From: Acidobacteriota bacterium
GTDB taxonomy: Bacteria; Acidobacteriota; Vicinamibacteria; Vicinamibacterales; UBA2999
DNA length: 49,494 nucleotides
Direction: 5' to 3'
Assembly (NCBI GenBank): GCA_016184455.1
Contig: JACPCS010000115.1
Location: forward strand, 1 to 49,494
Position 1 is the stretch's first letter, and every line of letters starts with the position of its first letter. Both the position numbers and the translations under genes were made by a program. The notes beneath the pieces were generated by a model, which saw nothing but the letters and a program-made list of their open reading frames with translations, made no database searches and was not told where the DNA came from. Positions 32,964 through 41,519 of the stretch are shown here, piece after piece.

Positions 32964-33547
32964 GGCGTGCACGCTGGGCAGTTGTGTTGGCGCTGGTGAT
33001 CGCGCCGCTGGCAGGGATCGTTGCTGCGCAGGAGGCGGCGCCGAAGCCGGCGCCCGCGCCAAAGCCGGATGCGGCGGCAAAGCCCCCGGCGGCCGGGCCG
33101 GTGCTCGTCGTCGAGACCGTCAAGGGGACGATCGAGATCGAGATGTATCCCGCCGATGCGCCGAAGACGGTCGCGCAGATCACCGCGCTCGCCAAGCGGA
33201 ACTTCTACAACGGTCTGCGCGTCCACCGCGTGGTGCCCGACTTCGTCGTGCAGTTCGGCGATCCGTTGACGCGCGACATGACGAAGAAAGGAGCCTGGGG
33301 CACGGGCGGGAGCGGCCGCGTGATCGGCGTGGCCGAGACGAAGCGGAAGCACCAGCTCGGCTCGGTCGCCATGGCGCACGCCGGCGATCCGGCGAAGGCC
33401 GACTCTCAGATGTACATCCTGCTTCGCAGCTCGGCGGCGGCGCTCGACGGCAAATACGCCGTCTTCGGCCAGGTGATCTCGGGCATGGACGTCGTCCAGA
33501 AGATCGCCGTCGGCGACATGATCCGCCGCGTCACCGTGAAACCCTGA
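32960..33547 (+). CDS. exported cyclophilin-type peptidyl-prolyl isomerase
   Basis: 195 residues. A signal peptide (MRRARWAVVLALVIAPLAGIVAAQ) and a Pro/Ala/Lys-rich linker precede a cyclophilin domain: VETVKGTIEIEMYPADAPKTVAQITALAKRNFYNGLRVHRVVPDFVVQFGDP, then QMYILLRSSAAALDGKYAVFGQVISGMDVV. This is a periplasmic or lipoprotein-like folding helper. The catalytic Arg is in FYNGLRVHRV. ATG 32960 follows GGACGGAGGAG. The end overlaps the convergent DUF72 gene by 17 nt. Confidence 0.92.
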   Translation: MRRARWAVVLALVIAPLAGIVAAQEAAPKPAPAPKPDAAAKPPAAGPVLVVETVKGTIEIEMYPADAPKTVAQITALAKRNFYNGLRVHRVVPDFVVQFGDPLTRDMTKKGAWGTGGSGRVIGVAETKRKHQLGSVAMAHAGDPAKADSQMYILLRSSAAALDGKYAVFGQVISGMDVVQKIAVGDMIRRVTVKP

Positions 33548-34505
33548 AGAGCGTCGAGGCGACCGCCACGAGGTCGCGAAGCTCGGGATAGCGCTCCACG
33601 ATCTCGGGCGGATACTCGCCCTCGATGGGGTGACCCAGCTGCGCCTTCAGCATCACCGCGTTCACGACCGACTTGGCCGCGAAGTGATTGTTCGTGTAGA
33701 GATACACCTTCTTCACGAGCGCGTTGGCTGCCGCGGCGGTCTCTGAGAACTCTTTCAGCTCCTCGCCCGAGTAGAGGTAGTTGTAGCGGTCGTCCCGGTG
33801 CTCGTGTCGCCACCACTGCGCCGCGTTCCGGCCGTGCAGCCGCATGTAGTAGAAGCCGGTGACGTTCGGCAGCAGGTTCTGCCGGATCGAGAAACGGAAC
33901 TTCGGCTCGTCGATCTGCACCCAGGCCGCCTGGAACGCGTTCAGCAGCTGCAGCGTCTCGCCGAACGCGTCGCTCCAGCTGCGATGCCGCAGCTCCACGG
34001 CGACCGGGTACTCGCCGAACACCCGCAGCAGCTGCGCGAGATAGTCGGACGACGCCGGTGTGCGCTTGAAGCTGGCCGGAAACTGCGCCAGCAGGGCCGC
34101 GAGCTTGCCGGCGCGCGCGATCGGCTCGATACCCGCGCGGTAGTCGTCGATGTCGCTGCTGGTCACTTCGGCCAGCAGGTCGAGCAGCGGGCCCTCGGAT
34201 GCAGGAGCGGCCTCGAGCGCCGCCTCGCAAAACATCTTCGGATGCGTGAACTTCTGATAGAGCTTCAGCGCAAAGCTGAAGCGGGGCGGCGTGCGGGCCA
34301 CCCATCCCGCAGTGACCTCGGCGCGGGGCTGGCCGTAGAAGGTCGTATTGACCTCGACCGTATCGAAGTGCTCGGCGTAGAACCGCAGCTCGTCGAAGTC
34401 CGCCGTACCCTGCCGCTTGGAGCGCGTGGCGGGATAGAAGACGCCATTCCAGGCGCCTTTGCCCGACGGGTAGCTCCAACCCGATGTCCCGATGTGCACG
34501 CTCAT
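33531..34505 (-). CDS. DUF72 family protein
   Basis: 324 residues. DUF72 (YecE-like) proteins have a TIM-barrel fold of unknown reaction. IGTSGWSYPSGKGAWNGVFYP, TVEVNTTFYGQP, ARTPPRFSFALKLYQKFTHPK, QFPASFKRTP, VAVELRHRSWSD and YYMRLHGRN are family hallmarks. The ATG at 34505 (MSVHIGTSG) is preferred to one 13 codons upstream. Its start codon overlaps that of queE on the other strand. Confidence 0.9.
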   Translation of the reverse strand: MSVHIGTSGWSYPSGKGAWNGVFYPATRSKRQGTADFDELRFYAEHFDTVEVNTTFYGQPRAEVTAGWVARTPPRFSFALKLYQKFTHPKMFCEAALEAAPASEGPLLDLLAEVTSSDIDDYRAGIEPIARAGKLAALLAQFPASFKRTPASSDYLAQLLRVFGEYPVAVELRHRSWSDAFGETLQLLNAFQAAWVQIDEPKFRFSIRQNLLPNVTGFYYMRLHGRNAAQWWRHEHRDDRYNYLYSGEELKEFSETAAAANALVKKVYLYTNNHFAAKSVVNAVMLKAQLGHPIEGEYPPEIVERYPELRDLVAVASTLFRVSR

Positions 34506-35172
34506 GCAGCCGGGACCGATAATAAAGGGATTGCTGACGATCAACGAAATCTTCTACTCGATTCAGGGGGAGTCGACCTACGCCGGCCGGCCGTGCGTCT
34601 TCGTCCGTCTCACCGCATGCGACCTCCGCTGTTCGTGGTGCGACACGCCGTACGCTTTTTACGAGGGGCGGAAGCAGTCGCTCGAGGACGTGCTCGCGGA
34701 GGTCGAGGGCGCCGGCTGTCCGCTGGTCGAGGTCACGGGCGGCGAGCCGCTGCTGCAGGAAGATGTGTATCCGCTCATGCTGTCGCTGCTCGATCGCGGC
34801 AAGACCGTGCTGCTCGAGACCGGCGGACATCGCAGCACCGCACGCGTGCCCGAGCCGGTCGTCACGATCCTCGACGTGAAGTGTCCCGGCAGCGGTGAGG
34901 CGCACCGCAACGACTGGAGCAACCTGGAGCGGCTGCGGCCGCATGATGAGGTGAAGTTCGTCGTCAGGGATCGCGCGGACTACGAGTTCGCCCGCGACGT
35001 GATCGCCCGCTTCGGGCTGGCCGAGCGCGCCGCGGCCGTCCATCTGTCTCCGGTGCACGGAGTGCTCGAGCCGCGCGAGCTGTCGTCCTGGGTGCTCGCG
35101 GATCGGCTGCCGGCGCGGGTGCAGCTCCAGCTCCACAAATACATCTGGGATCCCGGTACGCGCGGAGTCTGA
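34504..35172 (+). CDS. queE: 7-carboxy-7-deazaguanine synthase
   Basis: About 222 residues. QueE is the radical-SAM enzyme that contracts carboxytetrahydropterin to 7-carboxy-7-deazaguanine in queuosine synthesis. The cluster motif CDLRCSWC (Cys39, Cys43, Cys46) and [46 protein letters not shown] are diagnostic. ATG 34504 is used; TTG 34531 would give the minimal family start. The next gene, queC, starts almost at once. queA is at 16.2 kb; queD and queF are not in the window. Confidence 0.93.
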   Translation: MQPGPIIKGLLTINEIFYSIQGESTYAGRPCVFVRLTACDLRCSWCDTPYAFYEGRKQSLEDVLAEVEGAGCPLVEVTGGEPLLQEDVYPLMLSLLDRGKTVLLETGGHRSTARVPEPVVTILDVKCPGSGEAHRNDWSNLERLRPHDEVKFVVRDRADYEFARDVIARFGLAERAAAVHLSPVHGVLEPRELSSWVLADRLPARVQLQLHKYIWDPGTRGV

Positions 35173-35173
35173 C

Positions 35174-35848
35174 GTGGCTGACGCAGTCGTCCTCCTCAGC
35201 GGCGGCCTCGATTCCTATACTGCCGCGGCGATGGCGAGGGCCGAGGGCTATCGGCTGTTCGCCCTGACCGTTCGCTACGGCCAGCGCCACGTCCGCGAGC
35301 TCGAGGCGGCGCGCGCGGTGGCGGCGTGGCTCGGCGTCGCGCGTCATCTCGAGGTCGAGGTCGACCTGTCGGCATTTGGCGGCTCGTCGCTGACCACCGA
35401 CGCGCCGGTGCCGAAAGATCGGCCGCTCGAGAGCGAGGGCATTCCGTCGACCTACGTGCCGGCGCGGAACACCGTCTTCCTGTCGCTCGCGCTCGCCTGG
35501 GCCGAGGCGCTCGGCGCGGGAGACATCTTCATCGGCGTCAATGCGCTCGACTACTCGGGCTATCCCGACTGCCGGCCGGAATTCCTCGAGGCGTTCGAGC
35601 GGCTCGCCTCCCTCGCGACGGCGCGAGGCGTCGGCGGCGGCGCCTTTCACATCCATGCACCGCTGCTCCACCTGAGCAAAGCCGACATCATCGGTGCGGG
35701 CGCGGCGCTCGGCCTCGACTACGGCCTGACGCACAGCTGCTACGACCCCGATCTTGCAGGACGGCCATGCGGGCGGTGCGACAGCTGCCGGATTCGCGCG
35801 GTCGGCTTTGCACGCGCAGGTGTGGCCGATCCGCTGGTCGGCCGATAA
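35174..35848 (+). CDS. queC: 7-cyano-7-deazaguanine synthase
   Basis: 224 residues. QueC turns carboxy-deazaguanine into preQ0 using ATP and ammonia. The PP-loop [64 protein letters not shown] and the zinc site [20 protein letters not shown] are diagnostic. GTG 35174 lies 1 nt after the queE stop. Together they form the queEC part of the queuosine pathway. Confidence 0.96.
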   Translation: MADAVVLLSGGLDSYTAAAMARAEGYRLFALTVRYGQRHVRELEAARAVAAWLGVARHLEVEVDLSAFGGSSLTTDAPVPKDRPLESEGIPSTYVPARNTVFLSLALAWAEALGAGDIFIGVNALDYSGYPDCRPEFLEAFERLASLATARGVGGGAFHIHAPLLHLSKADIIGAGAALGLDYGLTHSCYDPDLAGRPCGRCDSCRIRAVGFARAGVADPLVGR

Positions 35849-35867
35849 CCTACATGGTCTCATCCTC

Positions 35868-37667
35868 ATGAAGGTCGGGTCTCCCAGGCCGCTCAGGCGG
35901 CAGCTCCTGCTGGTCATCGTTCTGCTGCTCCTCCCCGTGCTGGCGACCGCTGCCTGGCTCGGCTACCAGGAGTACCGCGAGACAACGGAAGAACTGAAGG
36001 GCCAGACCCAGGCGGCCGCGCTGCTGACGGCGGCGGCGATTGACCGGGAGGTCACCGGCCTCGACCGCATGGCGCGGAATCTCTCCAGCCATCCCGCGGT
36101 CCAGGATCTGAGGCCCGAGTCGGTCGCGCTCCTCCGGCCGCAGCGGGAGCAGCGCCCGTCGCTCGTCGATCTCGTGCTGCTCGACCGCAACGGGCGGCTC
36201 GTCGCGCGCGCCAATCCGGCCGCCGCCATTCCCGACCATTGGTCGGCGTTGGTCGCGCCCGTGTTGCAGCACGGCGGTCGCGTGGTCCTGCCGCTCCAGG
36301 TCGGAGCATCCGGGCTGGCGTATGTTCCTGTCGGCTATCCCGTGCGCACGGGGTCAGGGGAGATCGCCGGCGCGCTCGGCTACTACGTGGAGCCGCAGCT
36401 GTTGCAGGACGGCATCAACCGGCTCGACCTTCCCGACGGCTCCGTGGTGGCGCTCACGGACATGGCGGGGCGCGTGCTGGCCCGGAGCGTCGATCCGGAG
36501 CGATTCGTCGGTCAGATTCTCGGCGACGGCTGGTTTGCGGATGCGCCGCAGCCTCCGCAGGAGCACCCGAGCGTTGATGGCATTCGGAGGATCGTTGGTC
36601 AGGCGCTCGTCCCGGGCGGCCCCTGGGTGGTCAGCGTCGGCATTCCGATGTCGATTGCCGCCAATCGGGCCATCGAGCTGTGGCTGCGCACGGTGCCGGT
36701 CTTCCTGATCGTACTCGGGGGCTGGCTGGCCGTCGCGTTCGTCTTCACGCACCGGCTGAGCCGATCGGTCGCGCATCTCGAGGGGACGGCGCAGCGCATC
36801 GCCTCGGGCGATTTCAGCCCCATGGCCAGACGGCCAATGCCGATGCGCGAGTTCGCGGAGCTGCAGGATGCCTTCGACTCCATGCTGCGGCGCTTCAACG
36901 AGACCCGCGCCGCGCTCGACGCGCAGATGGCCGAGGAACGGCGGATGCGCGAGGAAGTGCAGTCGCTGCAGCGGCAGATCATCCGGCAGGAGCGGCTCGC
37001 CGCCGTCGGCCAGCTGGTGTCGGGCGTCGCGCACGAGATCAACAACCCGCTGCAGGCGATCCTCGGCTTCGCCGAGCTGCTCCAGATGCAGCACGACCTG
37101 CCCGAATCGGTGCGCAACGATCTGGTGCTCATCCAGAGAGAGAGCGCGCGCGCGTGCGGCATCATCCGGAACCTCGCGATGTTCGCGCGGCAGCAGACGG
37201 GCGAGGCCGAGCCGGTCCGCCTCACCGACGTCATCCGGTCAGTGGCCGAGCTGCGGCAGCGGCGCCTCGAGACGGAGAATATCGAGCTGCGGATCGAGGA
37301 CCGGTCGGAGCGTCCGGTCATGGCGATCCTGACCGAGCTCCAGCAGGTCGTGCTGAACTTCGTCGTCAACGCCGAGCAGGCCATCGTGCTCTCCGGGCGC
37401 CAGCCGGGGCGCATCACGATCCGCTCCCGCGACGAGGGCGACCGTGCGGTGCTGGAGGTCGAGGACACCGGACCGGGCATCCCGCCGGAGCTCGAGGCGA
37501 GGCTGTTCCAGCCGTTCTTCACGACCAAGCCGGTCGGCCAGGGGACGGGACTCGGGCTGTCGGTGAGCTACGGGATCGTCGATTCGCTGGGGGGCAGCAT
37601 CGGCTATCGGCGCGCCCCCGCCGGCGGGGCGATCTTCTATTTCGACCTGCCGGCAGTCTCGAGTTGA
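35868..37667 (+). CDS. membrane sensor histidine kinase (orphan)
   Basis: 599 residues. Helix 1 (LLLVIVLLLLPVLATAAWLGY) and helix 2 (VFLIVLGGWLAVAFVFTH, about 280-297) enclose an extracytoplasmic Cache-like sensor (LVDLVLLDRNGRLVARANP, VGYPVRTGSGEIAGALGYYV). Then a HAMP (about 300-350), a coiled coil, HisKA with His389 in SGVAHEINNPLQAILGFAEL, and HATPase (LQQVVLNFVVNAEQAI, DTGPGIPPE, GQGTGLGLSVSYGIVDSLGG). No response regulator is beside it. ATG 35868 is 20 nt after the queC stop. The signal is unknown. Confidence 0.92.
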   Translation: MKVGSPRPLRRQLLLVIVLLLLPVLATAAWLGYQEYRETTEELKGQTQAAALLTAAAIDREVTGLDRMARNLSSHPAVQDLRPESVALLRPQREQRPSLVDLVLLDRNGRLVARANPAAAIPDHWSALVAPVLQHGGRVVLPLQVGASGLAYVPVGYPVRTGSGEIAGALGYYVEPQLLQDGINRLDLPDGSVVALTDMAGRVLARSVDPERFVGQILGDGWFADAPQPPQEHPSVDGIRRIVGQALVPGGPWVVSVGIPMSIAANRAIELWLRTVPVFLIVLGGWLAVAFVFTHRLSRSVAHLEGTAQRIASGDFSPMARRPMPMREFAELQDAFDSMLRRFNETRAALDAQMAEERRMREEVQSLQRQIIRQERLAAVGQLVSGVAHEINNPLQAILGFAELLQMQHDLPESVRNDLVLIQRESARACGIIRNLAMFARQQTGEAEPVRLTDVIRSVAELRQRRLETENIELRIEDRSERPVMAILTELQQVVLNFVVNAEQAIVLSGRQPGRITIRSRDEGDRAVLEVEDTGPGIPPELEARLFQPFFTTKPVGQGTGLGLSVSYGIVDSLGGSIGYRRAPAGGAIFYFDLPAVSS

Positions 37668-37879
37668 TCGACGTCGACCTTCAGCGCGCCGCGCAGCACG
37701 ACCGTCAGTTCCTCGAACTCCGGGCGCTGCCCCGGCTCCTGCCATCCGCCGGGCGACACCATCCGCGCGACGCGCATCGACGAGTGACCGGAGTTGACGC
37801 GACCCACGTACTCCTCGATGCGCTTGGGCACGTTGCCGACGGCTTCGACAATCGTGGGCGTGGCGATATGAATTGGCAT
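37637..37879 (-). pseudogene. cupin-domain protein, 3'-truncated remnant
   Basis: 80 codons from ATG 37879. PIHIATPTIVEAVGNVPKRIEEYVGRVNSG, ARMVSPGGWQEPGQRPEFEELTVVLRGAL is the first two thirds of a small cupin protein. Where the second cupin motif should follow, the frame instead runs into KVDVDQLETAGRSK and stops inside the 3' end of the convergent histidine kinase gene. About 40 C-terminal residues with metal ligands are missing. It therefore looks like a decayed gene cut at about 37670, although a short expressed product cannot be excluded. Confidence 0.6.
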
Positions 37880-37889
37880 GTGCGACCGG

Positions 37890-38159
37890 TCATGCCGCAA
37901 GCAGTGGTGCGAGGTCGGCCTCGCTGGCAGGTGCATGCCCGAGTTCTTTCAATACCGCGTTCAGTACCGCCAGAGAGACTTTGGCCGGCGCCGTGATCTC
38001 GATTCCGATTGCCTGACCGTCGGCCGTAAAGTCAATGACCAGGCCGGGCTCGACCCTTCGTGTTCGCGCACTCTTCTGGTTCGTCTCGCGCGGAAGGTAG
38101 TAGTACGCGGCTATCGCTCGGCCGTGCCTGAACGTTACTTCGAGGTAGGGTTCCTTCAT
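37890..38159 (-). CDS. DUF2283 protein
   Basis: 89 residues. MKEPYLEVTFRHGRAIAAYYYLPRE...SARTRRVEPGLVIDFTADGQAIGIEITAPAKVSLAVLNAVLKELG matches DUF2283: the FTADGQAIGIEI.AP core is typical. These small proteins often pair with DUF4258 proteins, as here, with a 4-nt overlap. A toxin-antitoxin-like relation is plausible but unproven. The ATG at 38159 is preferred to a longer start at 38240 that lies within the partner gene. Confidence 0.8.
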   Translation of the reverse strand: MKEPYLEVTFRHGRAIAAYYYLPRETNQKSARTRRVEPGLVIDFTADGQAIGIEITAPAKVSLAVLNAVLKELGHAPASEADLAPLLAA

Positions 38160-38509
38160 GGTTCTGCCTGCTCCACAGGATACGCCGTAATCACAACCAG
38201 CAACTCTCTGGCCTCGTCCGGCTCCACGATGACTTCCCACGCTGCACCCGCGTGCCTGACCTCGATGATGAATCGGCCTTCGACGATGTCGTCACGATAT
38301 CCAGTCGCGTATTCCAGCATGCGCCGCAGGTCGACTTCGTTGAATGCGCGGTCCTCCATACGCTTCAGAAGATGCGCGCTCAACTCGAGCTCCCAGGCCC
38401 ACCAGTTCGGCCATTCCGGTATCAGAATCCCTCCGATTAGTGTTGCTTCGATAGAAGATTCTTCACTTGTAACACGCGTGCTCGGACGAGCGTGAGGCAG
38501 GCCGCTCAT
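38156..38509 (-). CDS. DUF4258-like protein
   Basis: 117 residues. The core LELSAHLLKRMEDRAFNEVDLRRMLEYATGYRDDIVEGRFIIEVRHAGAAWEVIVEPDEARELLVVITAYPVE has the DUF4258 pattern: a His early in a helix, the RM..R.F.E.D..RML block, then three strands ending in VVITAYPV. DUF4258 folds resemble RelE/ParE-type toxins. It is translated before its DUF2283 partner (ATGA overlap). The start near 38509 is uncertain; the region upstream (38510-38540) is unusually AT-rich for this chromosome. Confidence 0.72.
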   Translation of the reverse strand: MSGLPHARPSTRVTSEESSIEATLIGGILIPEWPNWWAWELELSAHLLKRMEDRAFNEVDLRRMLEYATGYRDDIVEGRFIIEVRHAGAAWEVIVEPDEARELLVVITAYPVEQAEP

Positions 38510-38661
38510 TCATCAACATTTAGTTATTTTCATAGGCGCAAGGGTCGCCGACGTCGGCTCGCAATATTGGACGCAGGATGGTAGCCCTGGCCGTGTACTG
38601 GCGCCTTCTTGGCTGTAGAATCGCTCACTTTCCGCGGGCTGTAGCGAGAGGCAGTCCTGGA
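38510..38661. other. AT-rich spacer, no gene seen
   Basis: A 152-nt interval between the DUF4258 start and the PBP4 stop. The first 30 bases (AACATTTAGTTATTTTCAT region) are far richer in A and T than anything nearby and probably hold the promoter of the DUF4258/DUF2283 pair. A TAGAAT box at 38616-38621 points rightwards into antisense of the next gene. No open frame or RNA fold is convincing. Confidence 0.6.
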
Positions 38662-40209
38662 CTACGGTCGTCGGCTGAAGCTCGCCAGCCGCACGGCAAT
38701 TCGATCGATCGCGTCGACGGCCGCGGCGCCGGGGCCCTCGAAGCCGTCGACCATGACGGCGAACGCGAGCGTCTCGCCGTCGCGCGTCCGCACGTAGCCG
38801 GCGAGCGATCGCACGTTCGACATCGTGCCCGTCTTGGCGCGGACGTTCCCCTCGCCGGGCGTGCCGCGCATGCGCGTCTCGAGCGTCCCGTCGCGGCCCG
38901 CGATCGGCAGTGCCGTCATCCAGGGCGAGCGGCCCGAGGGGTCATACATCCGCTGCAGGACCGAGACGAGCACCTCGGGCGCGACCGCATTGCGGCGCGA
39001 GAGCCCCGAGCCGTCGACGATCTGCCACGCGTCGTCCGCAATGCCCCAGCCGCGCATCCGCATCCGCAGTCCGTCGAGCGCGGCGTCGTTGGTGGGGAAG
39101 ACGCCTTTCGCCGCGTTGAGCCGCAGCACCGCCTCGCCGTACAGATTGATGCTCTCCTTCATCATCGGCTGCGCAATCTCGGCCAGCGTCGGCGACCGGT
39201 ATGTGTACAGGACCGTCGCGGCGTCCCTTTCCGGGCTGCGCCCGAGGTCGTCGAGATCGTAGGCGTACCCGGTGACGTCGATGCCTGCGCTCACGAGCGC
39301 GTGCCGGAATGCTGCTGCAAACCAGAACGTGGGATTCCCGACGGCGACCCGCAGGCGCACCGGCATGCCGCCCGCCGGGACGGAACCGGCGACGGTCAGA
39401 AACGGCTCACCGGGGCGCTGCTCGGGCCAGACGAACGGCGTTGATTCCGGTGCCGCCGTGACCGCCCGGTTCCGAAGCGGACGCGAGGCCGCCTGCGGCT
39501 CCACGCCGAGCACGGGCGAATCGCCTGGCGATCCGCCCGGTGTGACGGTGACCGTGATCTGGTTCTCCGCGAGATTCAGCGCGCCGAAGGTCGCGCCAGT
39601 CGGATAGCCGAGGTCGTCCCAGGCCCACGCAAGCTGCGGCCGCGGCTCTTCGACGCGGTCGTCATCGGCGACCACACGGCCGTCGACCCGACGGATGCCG
39701 CGAGTCTGGATCGCCGCCACCCAGCTCGTGAGATCGGCGCCTCCCCGGCCCGCAATCGACGGATCGCCGCTCCCCGTGATCAGGAGATCGCCGTGGAGGA
39801 TGCCGTCGACAATCGCCCCTGTCGCGCTGACCGTGGTCTCGTACCGGAAATCCCATCCGACGGCATCGGCGGCCGACGCGAGGCTCACGAGTTTGACCGT
39901 GGATGCCGGCACGAGCAGCGTGCCCGGATTGAGCGCAACGAGGCGATCCCCGCGATCGAGCGACTGCACAAGGATGCCCCAGGCGGCGCGGCGCACGCCG
40001 GGCATGGTGGTGATGGCGGTGATGTCGTCTCGAAGCGGCTGGAGGGAATCGGCAGGGCGGGTGGGCGTGACGGCCGCCGGCGCGCGGGCGCAGGCGGCTG
40101 AGAGAACTAGGTCAAAGGTCAAAAGGCAATAGGCAAAAGTGAACCAACATTGCTGTGCTTTTGACCTTTGACCTTTGACCTTTGACTCACACGCCGCCTG
40201 ACACCTCAT
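38662..40209 (-). CDS. dacB: D-alanyl-D-alanine carboxypeptidase/endopeptidase (PBP4 type)
   Basis: 515 residues. S13-family penicillin-binding protein that trims or cuts peptidoglycan peptides outside the inner membrane. Active-site motifs: Ser103-x-x-Lys106 in VPASTVKLVS, Ser-x-Asn in GSGLSRRNAV, and KTG in VRAKTGTM. ATG 40209 overlaps the upstream stop (ATGA), so the start is well placed. The export signal that follows (charged SKVKGQRSKAQ, then hydrophobic CWFTFAYCLLTFDLVLSAAC) is encoded almost wholly by a GGTCAAA-type foldback repeat. It ends a five-gene minus-strand operon. Confidence 0.9.
   Translation of the reverse strand: MRCQAACESKVKGQRSKAQQCWFTFAYCLLTFDLVLSAACARAPAAVTPTRPADSLQPLRDDITAITTMPGVRRAAWGILVQSLDRGDRLVALNPGTLLVPASTVKLVSLASAADAVGWDFRYETTVSATGAIVDGILHGDLLITGSGDPSIAGRGGADLTSWVAAIQTRGIRRVDGRVVADDDRVEEPRPQLAWAWDDLGYPTGATFGALNLAENQITVTVTPGGSPGDSPVLGVEPQAASRPLRNRAVTAAPESTPFVWPEQRPGEPFLTVAGSVPAGGMPVRLRVAVGNPTFWFAAAFRHALVSAGIDVTGYAYDLDDLGRSPERDAATVLYTYRSPTLAEIAQPMMKESINLYGEAVLRLNAAKGVFPTNDAALDGLRMRMRGWGIADDAWQIVDGSGLSRRNAVAPEVLVSVLQRMYDPSGRSPWMTALPIAGRDGTLETRMRGTPGEGNVRAKTGTMSNVRSLAGYVRTRDGETLAFAVMVDGFEGPGAAAVDAIDRIAVRLASFSRRP
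40109..40187. repeat. GGTCAAA stutter foldback in the PBP4 signal-peptide region
   Basis: The left arm AGGTCAAAGGTCAAAAGGCA (40109-40128) faces the right arm of tandem TTTGACC units (40156-40187), complementary over about 19 bases. On the minus strand the right arm is read first, encoding a Lys/Arg-rich stretch, and the left arm then encodes hydrophobic residues. Confidence 0.92.
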
Positions 40210-41519
40210 TTCATCGCATCGACCGTCTTCATCGCCTCGTCGAACGCCGACGTGTCGATGCGCGTCGAACCGGGTTCGTCGGCGCGGCTCGCGTAGACCT
40301 CGTTGCCCGAGCGGCCGAAAGTGACCGTCTCGGTCTTGTTGTCGTCGAACCGGACGATCGCGGTGAGCACAGGTGACTTGAGCGACGCGTGCGGCGCCGG
40401 CTGGAACGTCTGTGCCTGCAGGTTGGAGAACCGGGTCAGCACGTCCTCGACCTTCGCGGTATCGACCGCCTGCCCGGCCCGCTTCCAGACCGTCTTGCCC
40501 CCTTCCTCGCTCTTCTCGACCGTCACCGTCTCGCTCGCGCGGCGCAGCTCCAGCCGGTTGGCGCTGAAGGATCGCGCGTCGAAGAGGTCCTTCCGCCGGA
40601 AATCGGCGACGTCCTTGCCGAGATCGGTCGCGAGCGCTTCCTCGACGGTGAACACCGTCGGCCGCGCGGAGTCCTTCGCGTAGAACCCGCCGTCCTCGGC
40701 CTTGCGGCCCACGAGCAGCGTGGCGCGACTGCTGCCGGCCATCGCTGTTGCCGTCATCGACGGCCGATCCAGGCCGTACTTCCGCAGATCGGCTGGGGCG
40801 TCTTCGACGACTTTCAGCATGTTCGTCGACGACAGCCGCGTGAGCAGCCCTTCGGCCGCCGCAGAGTCGGCGCGGGCCGCGATCGGCTTGACGACCCGCC
40901 ACTCGGTGCCCATCCGGGAGAACTGGATCGTCGACGTGCCTTCCATCACCTCGATGCCGTCGACCTTGTCGCGCTCGAACTTCAGGATGGCCTTGTCCCG
41001 CAGGTCGAACGGCGTCTTGTTGAAGATCGACTCGAGGTACGCCGAGATGAGGAACACCTGCGGCTCGTTCGGCCGCTGGGCGTACACGTCGCCGCCGGTG
41101 GCCGTCTTGTCGCCGACGAGCAGGTGCTGAAACTCCTTCTGGTCCTTCAGCCGGAACCCGACGTCGACGCGCGGCGGCTCGAGCCCGTACTGCTTCAGGT
41201 CGGTCGGCTTCTCCTCGACGACGCGCTGCACCTCGAGCGAGGCGAGGTTGCTCGTGACGGTGCCGACGACTCCGTCATCGGCGTCCGCCTTCACCGGCTC
41301 GAGGAGCTGCCAGTTGCCGTTGTCGAGCTGCACGCGCGACGTCTCGCCGTCGGCGTTCTTGATCTGGATCTCCTGGATAGTGTCCGAGGCGAGCTGGCTG
41401 AAGGCGCGCGGCTTCGCGTTCGTGTCCTCGGGCTCGCGCCGCGCCTCGTAGAAGAAGATGTAGCCGGCCAGGCCGCCGAGGACGACCAGCAGCGCAATCG
41501 TCGTCTTCAGCCCGCGCAT
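40206..41519 (-). CDS. DUF4340 membrane-anchored protein
   Basis: 437 residues. One N-terminal helix (TIALLVVLGGLAGYIFFY) followed by repeated DUF4340 modules: recurring WQLLEPVKADADDGVVGTVTSNLASLEVQRVVE / WRVVKPIAARADSAAAEGLLTRLSSTNMLKVVED / WKRAGQAVDTAKVEDVLTRFSNLQAQTF. DUF4340 proteins follow GldG-like proteins in many gliding-type ABC operons, as here; function unknown. It starts one base after the upstream stop and overlaps the PBP4 gene by 4 nt. Confidence 0.9.
   Translation of the reverse strand: MRGLKTTIALLVVLGGLAGYIFFYEARREPEDTNAKPRAFSQLASDTIQEIQIKNADGETSRVQLDNGNWQLLEPVKADADDGVVGTVTSNLASLEVQRVVEEKPTDLKQYGLEPPRVDVGFRLKDQKEFQHLLVGDKTATGGDVYAQRPNEPQVFLISAYLESIFNKTPFDLRDKAILKFERDKVDGIEVMEGTSTIQFSRMGTEWRVVKPIAARADSAAAEGLLTRLSSTNMLKVVEDAPADLRKYGLDRPSMTATAMAGSSRATLLVGRKAEDGGFYAKDSARPTVFTVEEALATDLGKDVADFRRKDLFDARSFSANRLELRRASETVTVEKSEEGGKTVWKRAGQAVDTAKVEDVLTRFSNLQAQTFQPAPHASLKSPVLTAIVRFDDNKTETVTFGRSGNEVYASRADEPGSTRIDTSAFDEAMKTVDAMK

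Noticed and set aside
38616-38621. TAGAAT box as promoter of a plus-strand gene
   Set aside because: Downstream plus-strand sequence is antisense to PBP4 and has no credible coding frame or ribosome site.
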